Shown here: in pieces, positions 6,987-15,707 of the stretch
Numbering within the stretch: the stretch's first letter is position 1
How the letters are laid out: each line of letters begins with the position of its first letter
From: Clostridium sp.
GTDB taxonomy: Bacteria > Bacillota > Clostridia > Lachnospirales > Lachnospiraceae
Direction of reading: 5' to 3'
DNA length: 30,557 bases
Assembly (NCBI GenBank): GCA_016302185.1
Contig: JAEDOC010000009.1
Span: 1-30,557 of the forward strand
The notes under the pieces: model-generated
What the model saw: only the letters and a program-made list of their open reading frames with translations
Told to the model about the DNA's origin: nothing
Database searches by the model: none
Translations under genes and position numbers: made by a program

Positions 6987-8354
6987 CTATGAGAAAAACG
7001 CAACATACCCCTGAACAAAAATGTAAAGCACAATCAGCGGCATGAGATACGAAACATAGATCCGCATTCCCCGCGGAAACTTCAGTCCGGCTCCCGCATT
7101 GGCCTCCGTGAGAAAATTCTCATAGCCCCATCCGTAACGGCTGGTACAGAACAGAAGATAGACCAGGCTTCCCAGGGGAAGCAGGTTATTGCTTACCAGA
7201 AAATCCTCTAAATCCAGCACACCGCTTCCCGGGCCGAAGGGGGTAAAGCCGCTCCAGAGATTAAAGCCCAGCACGCAGGGAAGGGACAGCAGAATAATCG
7301 CTCCGGTATTGACCAGAACCGCAGTTTTCACACTGCAGCCGGTCAGATCCGTAGCAAAGGAAACAATATTCTGGAATACTGCAATTACCGTGGAAAATGC
7401 CGCAAAGGACATAAACAGGAAGAACAGGGTGCCCCAGAATCTTCCGCCCGCCATGGCATTGAACACGTTGGGCAGCGTGATGAAGATAAGGCTCGGCCCC
7501 TGACCCGGCTCAATACCGAAGGCAAAGCAGGCCGGAAAGATAATCAGTCCTGCCATAAACGCCACGAAGCTGTCCAGCACCAGGACATTGACTGCCTCAC
7601 CGGCCAGCGTCCGCTCTCGTCCGATATAACTTCCGAAGATTGCCATGGCACCGATACCGATGCTCAGCGTAAAAAACGACTGTCCCAGTGCCGCGAAGAT
7701 AACCTCAGAAAGCCCTGCCTCTTTAATCTTGCTGAAATCCGGCCTTAAATAGAATTCCAGTCCCGGGCGTCCGCCCTCCATCCGCACGGAATTCACCGCC
7801 AGAACAATCATAAGAAAGAGCAGACTGACCATCATCACCTTGGTGATCTTCTCCACTCCGTTCTGCAGTCCCATGGCACAGATGGAAAAACAGATCACGA
7901 CACATAACACCATAAAACCAATCATCAGTGCAGGATTCTCCAGCATCTCGCCGAATTCCGCCGCCACACCGGCCGCATCCAGTCCCACAAAATCTCCGGC
8001 CGCCATCTTCACAAAATACAGAACCAGCCACCCCGCAATGGTTGTATAAAACATCATTAAAAGATAATTTCCTGCCATACCGAACCATTTATAAATATGC
8101 CATTTACTTCCCTTCGGCTCCAGTGCCTCAAAGGAAAGTGCAATGCTTCTCTGACTGGCTCTGCCCACCGAATACTCCATCACAATAATCGGAAGTCCGA
8201 AGAAAATCAGAAATGCCACGTAAATCAGCACAAACGCTGCACCTCCGTATTGTCCGACGATATAAGGGAATCTCCAGACATTGCCCAGGCCGATGGCGCA
8301 GCCGGCAGAAATCAGGATAAACCCCAGCCTTGAAGAAAACTTTTCTCTTCCCAT
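6987..8354 (-). CDS. Neurotransmitter:sodium symporter (NSS/SNF) family transporter
   Basis: This 455-residue membrane protein belongs to the sodium:neurotransmitter symporter family, which in bacteria takes up amino acids such as tryptophan, tyrosine or leucine with Na+ (LeuT fold). The first helix has the family signature GLGNVWRFPY (22-31), the unwound region that binds Na+ and substrate. Eleven or twelve hydrophobic segments follow. Charged Arg and Lys residues follow TM2 as in the family. Substrate cannot be read from sequence. It is monocistronic, with a terminator on each side (8484-8509 upstream, 6845-6910 downstream). AAGGAG lies 4-6 nt before ATG. Confidence 0.92.
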   Translation of the reverse strand: MGREKFSSRLGFILISAGCAIGLGNVWRFPYIVGQYGGAAFVLIYVAFLIFFGLPIIVMEYSVGRASQRSIALSFEALEPKGSKWHIYKWFGMAGNYLLMMFYTTIAGWLVLYFVKMAAGDFVGLDAAGVAAEFGEMLENPALMIGFMVLCVVICFSICAMGLQNGVEKITKVMMVSLLFLMIVLAVNSVRMEGGRPGLEFYLRPDFSKIKEAGLSEVIFAALGQSFFTLSIGIGAMAIFGSYIGRERTLAGEAVNVLVLDSFVAFMAGLIIFPACFAFGIEPGQGPSLIFITLPNVFNAMAGGRFWGTLFFLFMSFAAFSTVIAVFQNIVSFATDLTGCSVKTAVLVNTGAIILLSLPCVLGFNLWSGFTPFGPGSGVLDLEDFLVSNNLLPLGSLVYLLFCTSRYGWGYENFLTEANAGAGLKFPRGMRIYVSYLMPLIVLYIFVQGYVAFFS

Positions 8355-8390
8355 AACTCCTTCTCCTTTATCTAAACCTAAAAATGGCAG

Positions 8391-8423
8391 CGGTTCGAAT
8401 CCCCGGATACTGTTGCCGAACCG
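8391..8423. repeat. Inverted repeat in the leader of the NSS transporter gene
   Basis: CGGTTCG and CGAACCG face each other about 19 bp apart in the 156-bp gap before the transporter. It could form a leader stem or be an operator. The GGTTCGAATCC string mimics a tRNA T-loop by chance. No convincing promoter hexamers were found, only a weak TATTAT/TAGAAT region near 8437-8450. Confidence 0.3.
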
Positions 8424-8483
8424 TTACCATTCCTTATTCTATAATATTTCTTTTCTTTCAGCAAGCCACCGCTTTACAGTGTT

Positions 8484-8509
8484 AAAAGCAGGAAGGGCAC
8501 GCTTCCCGC
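8484..8509 (-). terminator. Terminator of the nucleoside operon
   Basis: On the minus strand GCGGGAAG pairs with CTTCCTGC (8 bp, one G-U) around a 6-nt loop, followed by TTTT. It starts directly after the ribokinase stop codon and marks the operon end. Confidence 0.7.
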
Positions 8510-8510
8510 A

Positions 8511-9401
8511 CTAAAAATCCTCCACCTCCTGTCTGGATGGAACGGAGGGTGCCGCGCCCGGACGGGATACCGCAATCGCCGCCGCCCTGGCTGCATGATC
8601 CAGCGCCTCTGCTGCACTCTCTCCCCGCTGCAGACCGCCGATGAAATAGCCGGTAAAGGTATCTCCTGCTGCAGTGGTATCCACCACCTCCACCGGATAA
8701 ATTCCCTGATGTAGTACCTGTTCCCCGTCTTTATACACAGAGCCGTCACCACCCAGGGTCAGAACAATCTTCGCCTCCGGAAAATGTCCGGAAAGTGCCG
8801 TCATCAGAGCATCCGCATCCTTTGTGCTTTCCATACCGCACAGATCAGAAGCTTCTATCTCATTTAACAGGAAATAATCCACATACTCCAGCGGATACGT
8901 AAGAATCTTCTCATTCATCGGCGAAGGATTCAGGACGATCTTCATTCCCCGGACATGGGCCTGTTCCATGATATAACCGATTTCACTGATCTCGTTCTGA
9001 AGAATCAGAAAATCACCCGCTCCGAACTGATGCATCACCCGATCAACCATTTCCTTTGTGATCTCCTGATTTGCTCCGCCGTACAGCAGAATGCAGTTCT
9101 GTCCCGCCGGATCCTTCTGGATGATCGCATGTCCCGTCTTGCCCGCCGTATGAGCGATCAGCTCTGTATGAACCCCCGCCTCCGACAGCTGCTCTATCAG
9201 GAACTCTCCATCCTCTTTTCCTACGGCTCCCGCATGCCAGACCTCAGCACCGGCCTTACTTAAGGCAATGGACTGATTTAAGCCCTTGCCGCCGGAAAAC
9301 ACGGCCAGAGAAGAAGAGGAAAGTGTCTCTCCCGCTCTCACAAAATGTTCCACCGAATAGGTATAATCAATATTTAAGGAACCAAAATTTAATATCTTCA
9401 A
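8511..9401 (-). CDS. rbsK: Ribokinase (PfkB family carbohydrate kinase)
   Basis: The 296-residue protein phosphorylates a sugar, most likely ribose at O5, with ATP. Features of ribokinases: N-terminal GSLNIDY, sugar-binding GGKGLNQ near 38-44, and C-terminal DTTAAGDTFTGYF with the catalytic Asp of AAGD. Length is normal for ribokinase. It is last in the nucleoside operon, so it probably activates ribose released by the nucleoside hydrolase. The start is TTG (9399-9401) overlapping the TGA of the preceding gene as TTGA; GGAGG 8 nt upstream supports it and no ATG is nearby. Another PfkB substrate (deoxyribose, or a whole nucleoside) is possible. Confidence 0.85.
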   Translation of the reverse strand: MKILNFGSLNIDYTYSVEHFVRAGETLSSSSLAVFSGGKGLNQSIALSKAGAEVWHAGAVGKEDGEFLIEQLSEAGVHTELIAHTAGKTGHAIIQKDPAGQNCILLYGGANQEITKEMVDRVMHQFGAGDFLILQNEISEIGYIMEQAHVRGMKIVLNPSPMNEKILTYPLEYVDYFLLNEIEASDLCGMESTKDADALMTALSGHFPEAKIVLTLGGDGSVYKDGEQVLHQGIYPVEVVDTTAAGDTFTGYFIGGLQRGESAAEALDHAARAAAIAVSRPGAAPSVPSRQEVEDF

Positions 9402-10558
9402 GCTTTCTTCCTCCCCGTTTCCTTCTCCAAAAGCTCTGTCAAAATCTCAATCGATGCCAGATAGTCTTCCGTCTTCACACACTCATTGGGTTTATGAGCC
9501 ATCCCCGGTTCTCCCGGTCCAAACAGAAGCACTGCTGTCTCCGGTGTCTCTCTGGCCAGAATGGAAGCATCTGTAAAATAGTTAATCCCCACCAGGCCTG
9601 CCTCTCTGCCATGATCCCGAATACAACGGGTCACACTGCGGGCCAGGGGATGATCCGGAGATATTTCGATGGCTCTCCGGCTGTTTTTCACCAGGAAATG
9701 AACGTCCAATGCATTCGCGCCAGATGCGCGGTATTCCCGGACCAGAGCTTCGGCGCGTTCCAGAACCATAGTTTCCGTCAGTCCCGGAACCATCCGGATA
9801 TCCATCAGCATAGTACAGCCATCTGGCGTCATATTGGGAGCCACACCGCCGGAAAGCTTTGTAATCTGCGCAGTCGAATGTCCCAGTACCGGATGCGCAA
9901 AGCCCTCGATGAAGGTTTTCAACTCTCCCGCCAGCTTCACCGCATATTCGATGGCATTTACTCCTTCCTCCGGATATGCTCCATGACTGGTCTGTCCGGA
10001 AACCTCCGCCTCCAGCCACAGACAGCCTTTCTGCGCCACCCCCAGACGGCAGCCGGTGGGCTCTCCAATCAGTATCTCCGAAAAGATTCTCCCCAAAAAA
10101 GGCTTCTCCCGAAGCGCTGCTTCCGCCCCCAGTCCTCCTTTTTCTTCATCACAGCTTCCCAAAAACCAGATGGTACGGGACGGTTTCTTACCGGAACGGC
10201 GAAACGCACACAGCGTATATACCATCGCTGCCAGCCCGCTCTTCATATCACTGGCTCCTCTGCCATAGAGAACCCCCTTTTCTTCCACCGGAACTGCCGG
10301 ATCCGTATTCCATTCATTTAAACTTCCGTAGGGAACGGTATCCAGATGGCCGTTCCAGAGAATCGGTGAGGTATCGTCCTCTCCTTCCAGAACCGCAAAC
10401 ACATTGGCATGGGTTTCATCGATTCGCCATACACTGGACGGGATACCTGCATCCTCAAATACCCGGCAGAGATACTCTGCCAGCTTTCCCTCATCATTCC
10501 TTCCGTTCACACTGGGAATTGCCAGAATCTCCTTCAGTAACTGCACTGCTGCTTTCAT
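9398..10558 (-). CDS. M20 family metallohydrolase (ArgE/DapE-like), 386 residues
   Basis: M20 enzymes are cytosolic dinuclear zinc hydrolases that cleave amide bonds in N-acyl amino acids, dipeptides or carbamoyl compounds. The expected ligands are visible: His71 (NGHLDT), Asp104 (GRGASDMKSG), Glu138/Glu139 (CDEEKGG, catalytic base and ligand), Glu166 (GEPTG) and His355 (GMAHKPNE). The lid/dimerisation domain contains GQTSHGAYPEEGVNAI. It lies between the amidotransferase-like gene and ribokinase, and its stop overlaps the ribokinase start. Substrate is unknown; the operon suggests an amide-bearing nucleoside product. The 10559-10630 gap upstream has a G/C-rich region that could fold weakly. 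Confidence 0.88.
   Translation of the reverse strand: MKAAVQLLKEILAIPSVNGRNDEGKLAEYLCRVFEDAGIPSSVWRIDETHANVFAVLEGEDDTSPILWNGHLDTVPYGSLNEWNTDPAVPVEEKGVLYGRGASDMKSGLAAMVYTLCAFRRSGKKPSRTIWFLGSCDEEKGGLGAEAALREKPFLGRIFSEILIGEPTGCRLGVAQKGCLWLEAEVSGQTSHGAYPEEGVNAIEYAVKLAGELKTFIEGFAHPVLGHSTAQITKLSGGVAPNMTPDGCTMLMDIRMVPGLTETMVLERAEALVREYRASGANALDVHFLVKNSRRAIEISPDHPLARSVTRCIRDHGREAGLVGINYFTDASILARETPETAVLLFGPGEPGMAHKPNECVKTEDYLASIEILTELLEKETGRKKA
9410..9414 (-). promoter_or_regulatory. Ribosome binding site supporting the TTG start of ribokinase
   Basis: GGAGG, within the end of the M20 gene, is 8 nt from TTG 9399-9401. No competing ATG or GTG has a comparable site. Confidence 0.7.
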
Positions 10559-10630
10559 GCTGCTCTCCTCTTACTGCAAAAAGAGGGCCGACCCGAAACA
10601 CTTCTGCTCCCTGCCGCCCCCTTTTCCCTA

Positions 10631-11377
10631 TTATTTTCGAATCAACCAGGCTGCAATATTCTGCCACAGTTTATTATAATATTCCCATTCACAGAATTCC
10701 GGCGGCGCCCAGTGCGGTGCACAATCCGTGGTCAGAACCGCACTTCTGCCCTTGCCGTATTCCGCAAATGCAATAAAAGGATCACCCTCCACAGTTACCG
10801 GAACCACAGCCTCCGGCTTCGCAATTACCTTATTGTAGCCCAGCACCTCCGGCCAGTCGGCAGGAATTCCTGCCAGCGCCTCATGCTCCGCTACTGTCAC
10901 CGGCTTCACGCCTTCACAGTGCTCCATACGGTCATCCACCGTGAGAATCTCCACCGGAAGGACCTCCTGGACTGCAGTATCATGCCATTTTCCCTTGGCA
11001 TCCACACCGGAGAAGGTCAGATAACCGCCAACCATCAAAAGTGCACCGCCATCCAGCACATAATCACGGAGTAAATTGCAGCGGTTCGGCATCTTCACAC
11101 TGCGGTCAAAGGTTGCTCCCGGCAGAAGCAGCGTATTGGCTCCGATGTCGGAAAGAATCACGATATCATACTGCTTTAACGCTTCCATTGTAAACGGAAA
11201 TTCCTCGTTGGCCAGGTGGTTGGGAAGGAAAGTAACCTCATAACCGCCCTCCTCAAGCGCTGCCTTCAGCCATTTCTCGCCGGTCTCATACTTCGATGTA
11301 TAAAATGCGTCAAATCCTTTCACATGAGTGGTATAGCTCATCCAGGACTCACCTGCTAACAATACTTTTCTGCTCAT
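10631..11377 (-). CDS. Class I glutamine amidotransferase-like protein (PF07090-type)
   Basis: The 248-residue protein resembles the putative glutamine amidotransferase family PF07090 (DUF1355), a flavodoxin-like class I amidotransferase fold. Recognisable parts are the start KVLLAGESW, the segment YDIVILSDIGANTLLLP, the strand-turn GGALLMVGGYLTFSG, and a C-terminal YGKGRSAVLTTDCAPHW. The usual nucleophile elbow GxCxG is not present; GGYLTFSG occupies that place, so glutamine hydrolysis by the standard triad is unlikely. It is inside the nucleoside operon between the two M20 genes. AAGGAGG lies 7 nt before ATG. Function is unknown; a sugar- or nucleoside-related role is inferred from context only. 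Confidence 0.75.
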   Translation of the reverse strand: MSRKVLLAGESWMSYTTHVKGFDAFYTSKYETGEKWLKAALEEGGYEVTFLPNHLANEEFPFTMEALKQYDIVILSDIGANTLLLPGATFDRSVKMPNRCNLLRDYVLDGGALLMVGGYLTFSGVDAKGKWHDTAVQEVLPVEILTVDDRMEHCEGVKPVTVAEHEALAGIPADWPEVLGYNKVIAKPEAVVPVTVEGDPFIAFAEYGKGRSAVLTTDCAPHWAPPEFCEWEYYNKLWQNIAAWLIRK

Positions 11378-11414
11378 TTCATATCCTCCTTTTCCTATGT
11401 ACCATTCAGGCCCC

Positions 11415-12689
11415 TTATTTTCTGCTGCCCCAGGCTAGGATCAGCTTTGCATACACGTAGATTGCCTCCAGATAGCCATCCACAGAGACATACTCATCCA
11501 CCGCATGACATTCTGCTCCCCGCCCCGGTCCAAACTGGATAACAGGGCAGCCGGTGATATTCTTCCACAGACGGGAATCACAGCCAAAATGGGATCCGGC
11601 CACAACAGCCTCCCGCCCCAGAGATTCCTTATATACCGCCTTAAACGTATCCACCAGCGGATGGTTCTCTTCCATCTCAAACCCATGTCCGGTCTGATAG
11701 ATAGTAATCCTGGGCGGGTGGTTTTCCAGCCAGGGATCGGATCTGCAAATCCGGTTTACCACATCGGTAAACTCCTCTACCACCTGATCCTGATTCATCA
11801 GCCGCGGCAGATAATGCACGCAGGTAGAAAAGCTGCAGTCACCGGCCACAGTGGAACCGGCAGAGCCGCCGGAAATCACACCCACATTAAGACTGGGCGG
11901 CGGAAGCAGCGGATGGCGGTACTCCAGAAGCCACCGGTGCTCCATCTCATCCAGCGCCTGAATTACCTTGATCGCCTTCTCAATAGCGCTGACACCGTTC
12001 TTCTTTTCCCCGGAATGGCAGGCCTTGCCCTCAAAATCAACCTTAAAGAATACCCAGCCCATATGAGCCAGAATCAGCTGGTCATCAGTCGGCTCACAAT
12101 TCACGGCAGCGTCCGGCTGAAAACCATACATCGCCGCCTGCATGGAACCGTTGCCGCCGCCTTCTTCGTCACAAACCGAGGTCAGGATCACATCTCCCGG
12201 CAGCTCATATCCGGCATCCTGAAGAAGCTTCACCGCCATCACAGAGGCCATCAGACCTCCCTTCATATCTGCGGCACCACGCCCGTAGAGCTTTCCGTCC
12301 CGAATCTGCGGCTCAAAGGGAGGTGTGGTCCACTCAGCCGCGTCATCCGCCGGCATCGTATCGATGTGTCCGTTGAACAGCAGGCTCTTTCCTCCCTTTT
12401 TCCCCTTAAAAATACCGTAGACATTGTAGCGGTTCTCCTGATTATGCCCTAAATTTCCCTCCTGGTATTTTTCATAGCACTCCTGAATGGTCTCTTCCCG
12501 CATGGGATCGAGAATAATCTCATCGGCATTCATGGTTTTCAGAAGCGCAGCCAGATAATCCTGACCCTTTTTCTCCAATCCCCCGCCAATGCCATGACCA
12601 ATGTCATGGGTGTCGATGGCAATCAGATGCTTCAGCTCTTCGATGTATTTTTCTTTATTCTGTTCTAATACGATTTTTAAATCCTTCAT
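11415..12689 (-). CDS. M20 family metallohydrolase (ArgE/DapE family deacylase), 424 residues
   Basis: This second M20 enzyme in the operon is clearly different from the first. Metal and catalytic residues: His108 (FNGHIDT), Asp141 (GRGAADMKGG), Glu175/Glu176 (CDEEGGGNG), Glu199 (NCEPTDD) and a C-terminal His in GAECHAVDEYV. The lid domain contains GKACHSGEKKNGVSAI. Size and motifs fit ArgE/DapE-type deacylases or dipeptidases; an insertion around residues 55-90 (with CYEKYQEGNLGHNQENR) lengthens the N-terminal part. It follows the nucleoside hydrolase gene by 38 bp. The chemistry (amide or peptide hydrolysis) is well supported; the substrate is not. Confidence 0.88.
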   Translation of the reverse strand: MKDLKIVLEQNKEKYIEELKHLIAIDTHDIGHGIGGGLEKKGQDYLAALLKTMNADEIILDPMREETIQECYEKYQEGNLGHNQENRYNVYGIFKGKKGGKSLLFNGHIDTMPADDAAEWTTPPFEPQIRDGKLYGRGAADMKGGLMASVMAVKLLQDAGYELPGDVILTSVCDEEGGGNGSMQAAMYGFQPDAAVNCEPTDDQLILAHMGWVFFKVDFEGKACHSGEKKNGVSAIEKAIKVIQALDEMEHRWLLEYRHPLLPPPSLNVGVISGGSAGSTVAGDCSFSTCVHYLPRLMNQDQVVEEFTDVVNRICRSDPWLENHPPRITIYQTGHGFEMEENHPLVDTFKAVYKESLGREAVVAGSHFGCDSRLWKNITGCPVIQFGPGRGAECHAVDEYVSVDGYLEAIYVYAKLILAWGSRK

Positions 12690-12727
12690 CCTTCTGCCTT
12701 CGTTCTATCCTTCATTGTTATTAATCA

Positions 12728-13660
12728 CTAGTTGTACTTTCTCAGACCATCCTCAACGATATTCCAGAATTTCTCCACATCAATATCAATTGCCACATCC
12801 GCAGTCGGCGCAAGCTTCTGATAGCCGAAGAAATCACAGTTGGTACGACCGTAGGACTGGACGCTGCGGATATCAATCTCCGCGTGCATCGGCTTCACGG
12901 TCAAAACGGTCGGATCGATCAGATACGCAATGGTAATCGGATCATGAAGCGGTCCGCCCTCCCAGCCGAACACTTCCTTCTGCGTCCGGCAGAAATGGCC
13001 CATCAAATCCACAAACAGCTTCGATGCCTTATTGCCTACCTTGCTCATCCGCTCTACAATCGCCGGATAGCAGAGGGCCTTTCTGGTCACATCCAGCCCC
13101 ACCATGGTAATGGGACGTCCGCTGGTAAAGCAGACATACGCCGCATCCGCATCCGCAATGATGTTGAATTCTGCCGCCGGAGTCACATTTCCATTGGTAT
13201 AAGCACCTCCCATCAGCACAATCTGCTGAATCTTCGGAATGATCTGCGGCTCCATCCGCATTGCCATCGCCAGATTGGTCATCGGGCCGGTAGTTACCAT
13301 GGTGATATCGCCGTCTGAAGCCAACAATGTATCAATGATAAAGTTTACCGCATGCTTGTCTTCCAGCGGTTTTGTCAGCGGTTCAAATACCGGGCCATCC
13401 AGGCCGGTCTCTCCGTGAATATCTGCCGCCACCATCTTCTCACGAATCATCGGACGGCCGCAGCCGGCATACACCGGCACATCAATGCCAAGGCACTGGC
13501 AGACATTGCGGGCATTCACCTGTGTTTTCTCCAGCGTCTGGTTTCCCGCAACCACCGTGATACCTAATAAATCAATCTTTTCACTCTTTGCTGCCAGGAT
13601 AATGGCCACCGCGTCATCATGTCCCGGATCACAGTCCAGAATGATTTTTTTCTTTTCCAT
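12728..13660 (-). CDS. Inosine-uridine preferring nucleoside hydrolase
   Basis: The 310-residue enzyme hydrolyses the N-glycosidic bond of ribonucleosides to free base and ribose. The Ca2+-binding aspartate cluster DCDPGHDDA (9-17) is intact. So are the ribose-binding region GGAYTNGNVTPAAEFNIIAD and the C-terminal LHDPI motif, whose Asp completes the metal site. Length is typical of the IunH/RihA-C family. It is the first enzyme gene after the transporter genes, so imported nucleosides are its likely substrates. Purine or pyrimidine preference cannot be judged by eye. Confidence 0.92.
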   Translation of the reverse strand: MEKKKIILDCDPGHDDAVAIILAAKSEKIDLLGITVVAGNQTLEKTQVNARNVCQCLGIDVPVYAGCGRPMIREKMVAADIHGETGLDGPVFEPLTKPLEDKHAVNFIIDTLLASDGDITMVTTGPMTNLAMAMRMEPQIIPKIQQIVLMGGAYTNGNVTPAAEFNIIADADAAYVCFTSGRPITMVGLDVTRKALCYPAIVERMSKVGNKASKLFVDLMGHFCRTQKEVFGWEGGPLHDPITIAYLIDPTVLTVKPMHAEIDIRSVQSYGRTNCDFFGYQKLAPTADVAIDIDVEKFWNIVEDGLRKYN

Positions 13661-13710
13661 CTCTCCAACTACTCCTTTAGCCTGTTATACTTTCTTTGCG
13701 CTGAAGCTGC

Positions 13711-14670
13711 CTAATTCGCGCCGGAACCCACATGCAGAGAGGATTCCTTTCTCCGGTTCGCCTGCAGCTTCGCCATCATAGAGATCGCCAGTACCGCAAC
13801 CGTCACAATATACGGCATCATCAATACAAACTGAGACGGAATACCATATGCCTGAAGTCTGGCTCCGATAGAATCAGCAAAACCAAACAGAAGACAGCCG
13901 AGCGCAGTCAGCACCGGATTGGCACCGCCGAAATACATCGCCGCAACACCCATGAAACCACGGCTGTTGGTCATATTCTCAATAAACTGGGTGCTGTAGC
14001 CCAGAGACAGGTGAGCTCCTGCCAGACCGCCGATCAGTCCGGAGATAAACATCGCCTGATATTTTACTGCATTTACCTTAATACCAGCTGTTTTTGCCGC
14101 TTCCGGGAACTGCCCAACCGCACGCAGGCGCAGGCCCCAGACCGTCTTATAGAAGAAAAACTGCAGCAGAAGAATCAGAACAATGGCAAACCACTCTGTA
14201 ATACACCAGTTATTAAAAATCTCTCCAATTACCGGAACGCCGTCCAGAAACGCCAGCTTAACACGGGGAATCGGAACAATATCCGGGCTGGAGAATCCGC
14301 CGTTGGTATTAAAAATCGCCTTGCCTAAAAATTTGGTAATGGCCAGCGCGAACATGTTTACGCCCATACCGATAGCGCAGATTTCAGAATTGTAACGGAT
14401 ATGGCCTATCGCCATGACCATGGCAATCACGGCACCAGCCAGCATGGCTACAGCCACACCCAGAATCCAGCTTCCGGTAAAATAGCTGACTGCCACCGCT
14501 GTAAACGCACTGACCAGCATAATGCCCTCAGTACCGATATTCAGAATATTGGCCTGCTGTGTCAGTGCCGCGCAGAGCGCCGCAAAAATAATCGGTGTAG
14601 CCGAACGGAAGGTCGCATAAATCAGCGACACGTTAAAAATCTTATCAAAATTTTCTAAAATCGCGTTCAT
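13711..14670 (-). CDS. Nucleoside ABC transporter permease (BmpC/NupQ-type)
   Basis: The 319-residue integral membrane protein is one of two permeases of a BMP-type nucleoside importer (similar to B. subtilis NupQ). About eight to ten hydrophobic segments are visible, with family stretches such as LNIGTEGIMLVSAF near residue 43 and KTAGIKVNAVKYQAMFISGLIGGLAGAH-type sequence in the cytoplasmic coupling region. Its ATG overlaps the previous permease stop by four bases (ATGA), so the two are translationally coupled. Confidence 0.9.
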   Translation of the reverse strand: MNAILENFDKIFNVSLIYATFRSATPIIFAALCAALTQQANILNIGTEGIMLVSAFTAVAVSYFTGSWILGVAVAMLAGAVIAMVMAIGHIRYNSEICAIGMGVNMFALAITKFLGKAIFNTNGGFSSPDIVPIPRVKLAFLDGVPVIGEIFNNWCITEWFAIVLILLLQFFFYKTVWGLRLRAVGQFPEAAKTAGIKVNAVKYQAMFISGLIGGLAGAHLSLGYSTQFIENMTNSRGFMGVAAMYFGGANPVLTALGCLLFGFADSIGARLQAYGIPSQFVLMMPYIVTVAVLAISMMAKLQANRRKESSLHVGSGAN

Positions 14671-15707
14671 GCCTTCTCCTCCTTCTTCTCCGCCTGTTTC
14701 TTTTTCCGCTTCTTAAATTCAAATGCGGTCTCCATGGTAGCCATGATAATGAATACGGCAGTAATGGTATCTACCAGAGCCTTGGGAACACCGGTGGTCT
14801 GCTGCATACCCATGGCGCCGGCCTTTAGAACTGCCAGGAAGAATGCCATAAACGGAGCAAATACCATGTTGTTCTTTACAATCAGAGAAGCCAGCATACC
14901 ATTGCTTCCCAGACCGGTGGCAAAGTTGTTGAGGAAGTAACCGTGGACGCCCAGCACCTCGATACAGCCGGCGATACCGCCCAGCATACCGGAGAGCATC
15001 ATCGCACCGATGAATACCTTTTTAGAGTTGATGCCCACATAATCCGCATGGCTCGGATTAAAGCCCACGGTACGGATCTTATAGCCCCAGCTGGTTTTAT
15101 TTAACATCAGAATTACCAGAACAACCACAACAATCGCAATAATCAGTCCCACATTGGCACTGGAAGGTTTCATAAACTGATACAGAGTTACCTTTACCGG
15201 CGGAGACTGGGGATTGGCAGTTCCCGCACTCATCGGACCGCTGACCAGGTAAGAGGTAATATAGAGTGCCACGGTATTCATCAGAATCGTTGTACAGACT
15301 TCATTTACCCCGTAATATACCTTCAGTGCGGCCGGGATAAACGCCCAGGCCGCAGCTACTGCCATAGCTCCCAGGAAACAGGCAACGTAGAGGATCGGAG
15401 CCGGAAGATCCCAGTAAGCTCCGATATAGGCAGCAGTAATGCCGCCAAGGAATACCTCACCTTCCACACCAACATTGAATGCGCCGGCTTTCGCCGCAAT
15501 CGCAAATGCAATAGAGGTCAGAAGAAGCGGGGTAAATCCGGCCAGTGTAGTTCCCAGGCGAAGCTTGCCGTTAAAAGCACCATTTAACAGAGCACCATAG
15601 GCCTCAATTGGGTTCTCCCCGATGGCAATGATAAACAGCGCACCGATCCCCAGTGCCACCAGCATGGTTAACAAAATCTTTCGAATACTGTTTAAGGTCT
15701 GATTCAT
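14667..15707 (-). CDS. Nucleoside ABC transporter permease (BmpB/NupP-type)
   Basis: The 346-residue permease partners the 319-residue one to form the membrane channel of the importer. It has about nine hydrophobic segments, the family motif FNVGVEGEVFLGG near residue 77, and a coupling segment GFNPSHADYVGINSKK. The C-terminus is strongly basic (KKRKKKQAEKKEEK). It overlaps both the ATPase stop (4 bp) and the next permease start (4 bp), which ties the three transporter genes into one translational unit. Confidence 0.9.
   Translation of the reverse strand: MNQTLNSIRKILLTMLVALGIGALFIIAIGENPIEAYGALLNGAFNGKLRLGTTLAGFTPLLLTSIAFAIAAKAGAFNVGVEGEVFLGGITAAYIGAYWDLPAPILYVACFLGAMAVAAAWAFIPAALKVYYGVNEVCTTILMNTVALYITSYLVSGPMSAGTANPQSPPVKVTLYQFMKPSSANVGLIIAIVVVVLVILMLNKTSWGYKIRTVGFNPSHADYVGINSKKVFIGAMMLSGMLGGIAGCIEVLGVHGYFLNNFATGLGSNGMLASLIVKNNMVFAPFMAFFLAVLKAGAMGMQQTTGVPKALVDTITAVFIIMATMETAFEFKKRKKKQAEKKEEKA

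Noticed and set aside
8386..8402. GGTTCGAATCC, a tRNA T-loop-like string
   Set aside because: The flanking bases do not form the 5-bp T-stem, and no acceptor or anticodon stem is present; it is part of an inverted repeat in a leader.
9323..10321. Long plus-strand open frame opposite ribokinase and the M20 gene
   Set aside because: Rich in Cys, His, Arg and Pro as expected of an antisense shadow; no ribosome binding site and no recognisable domain.
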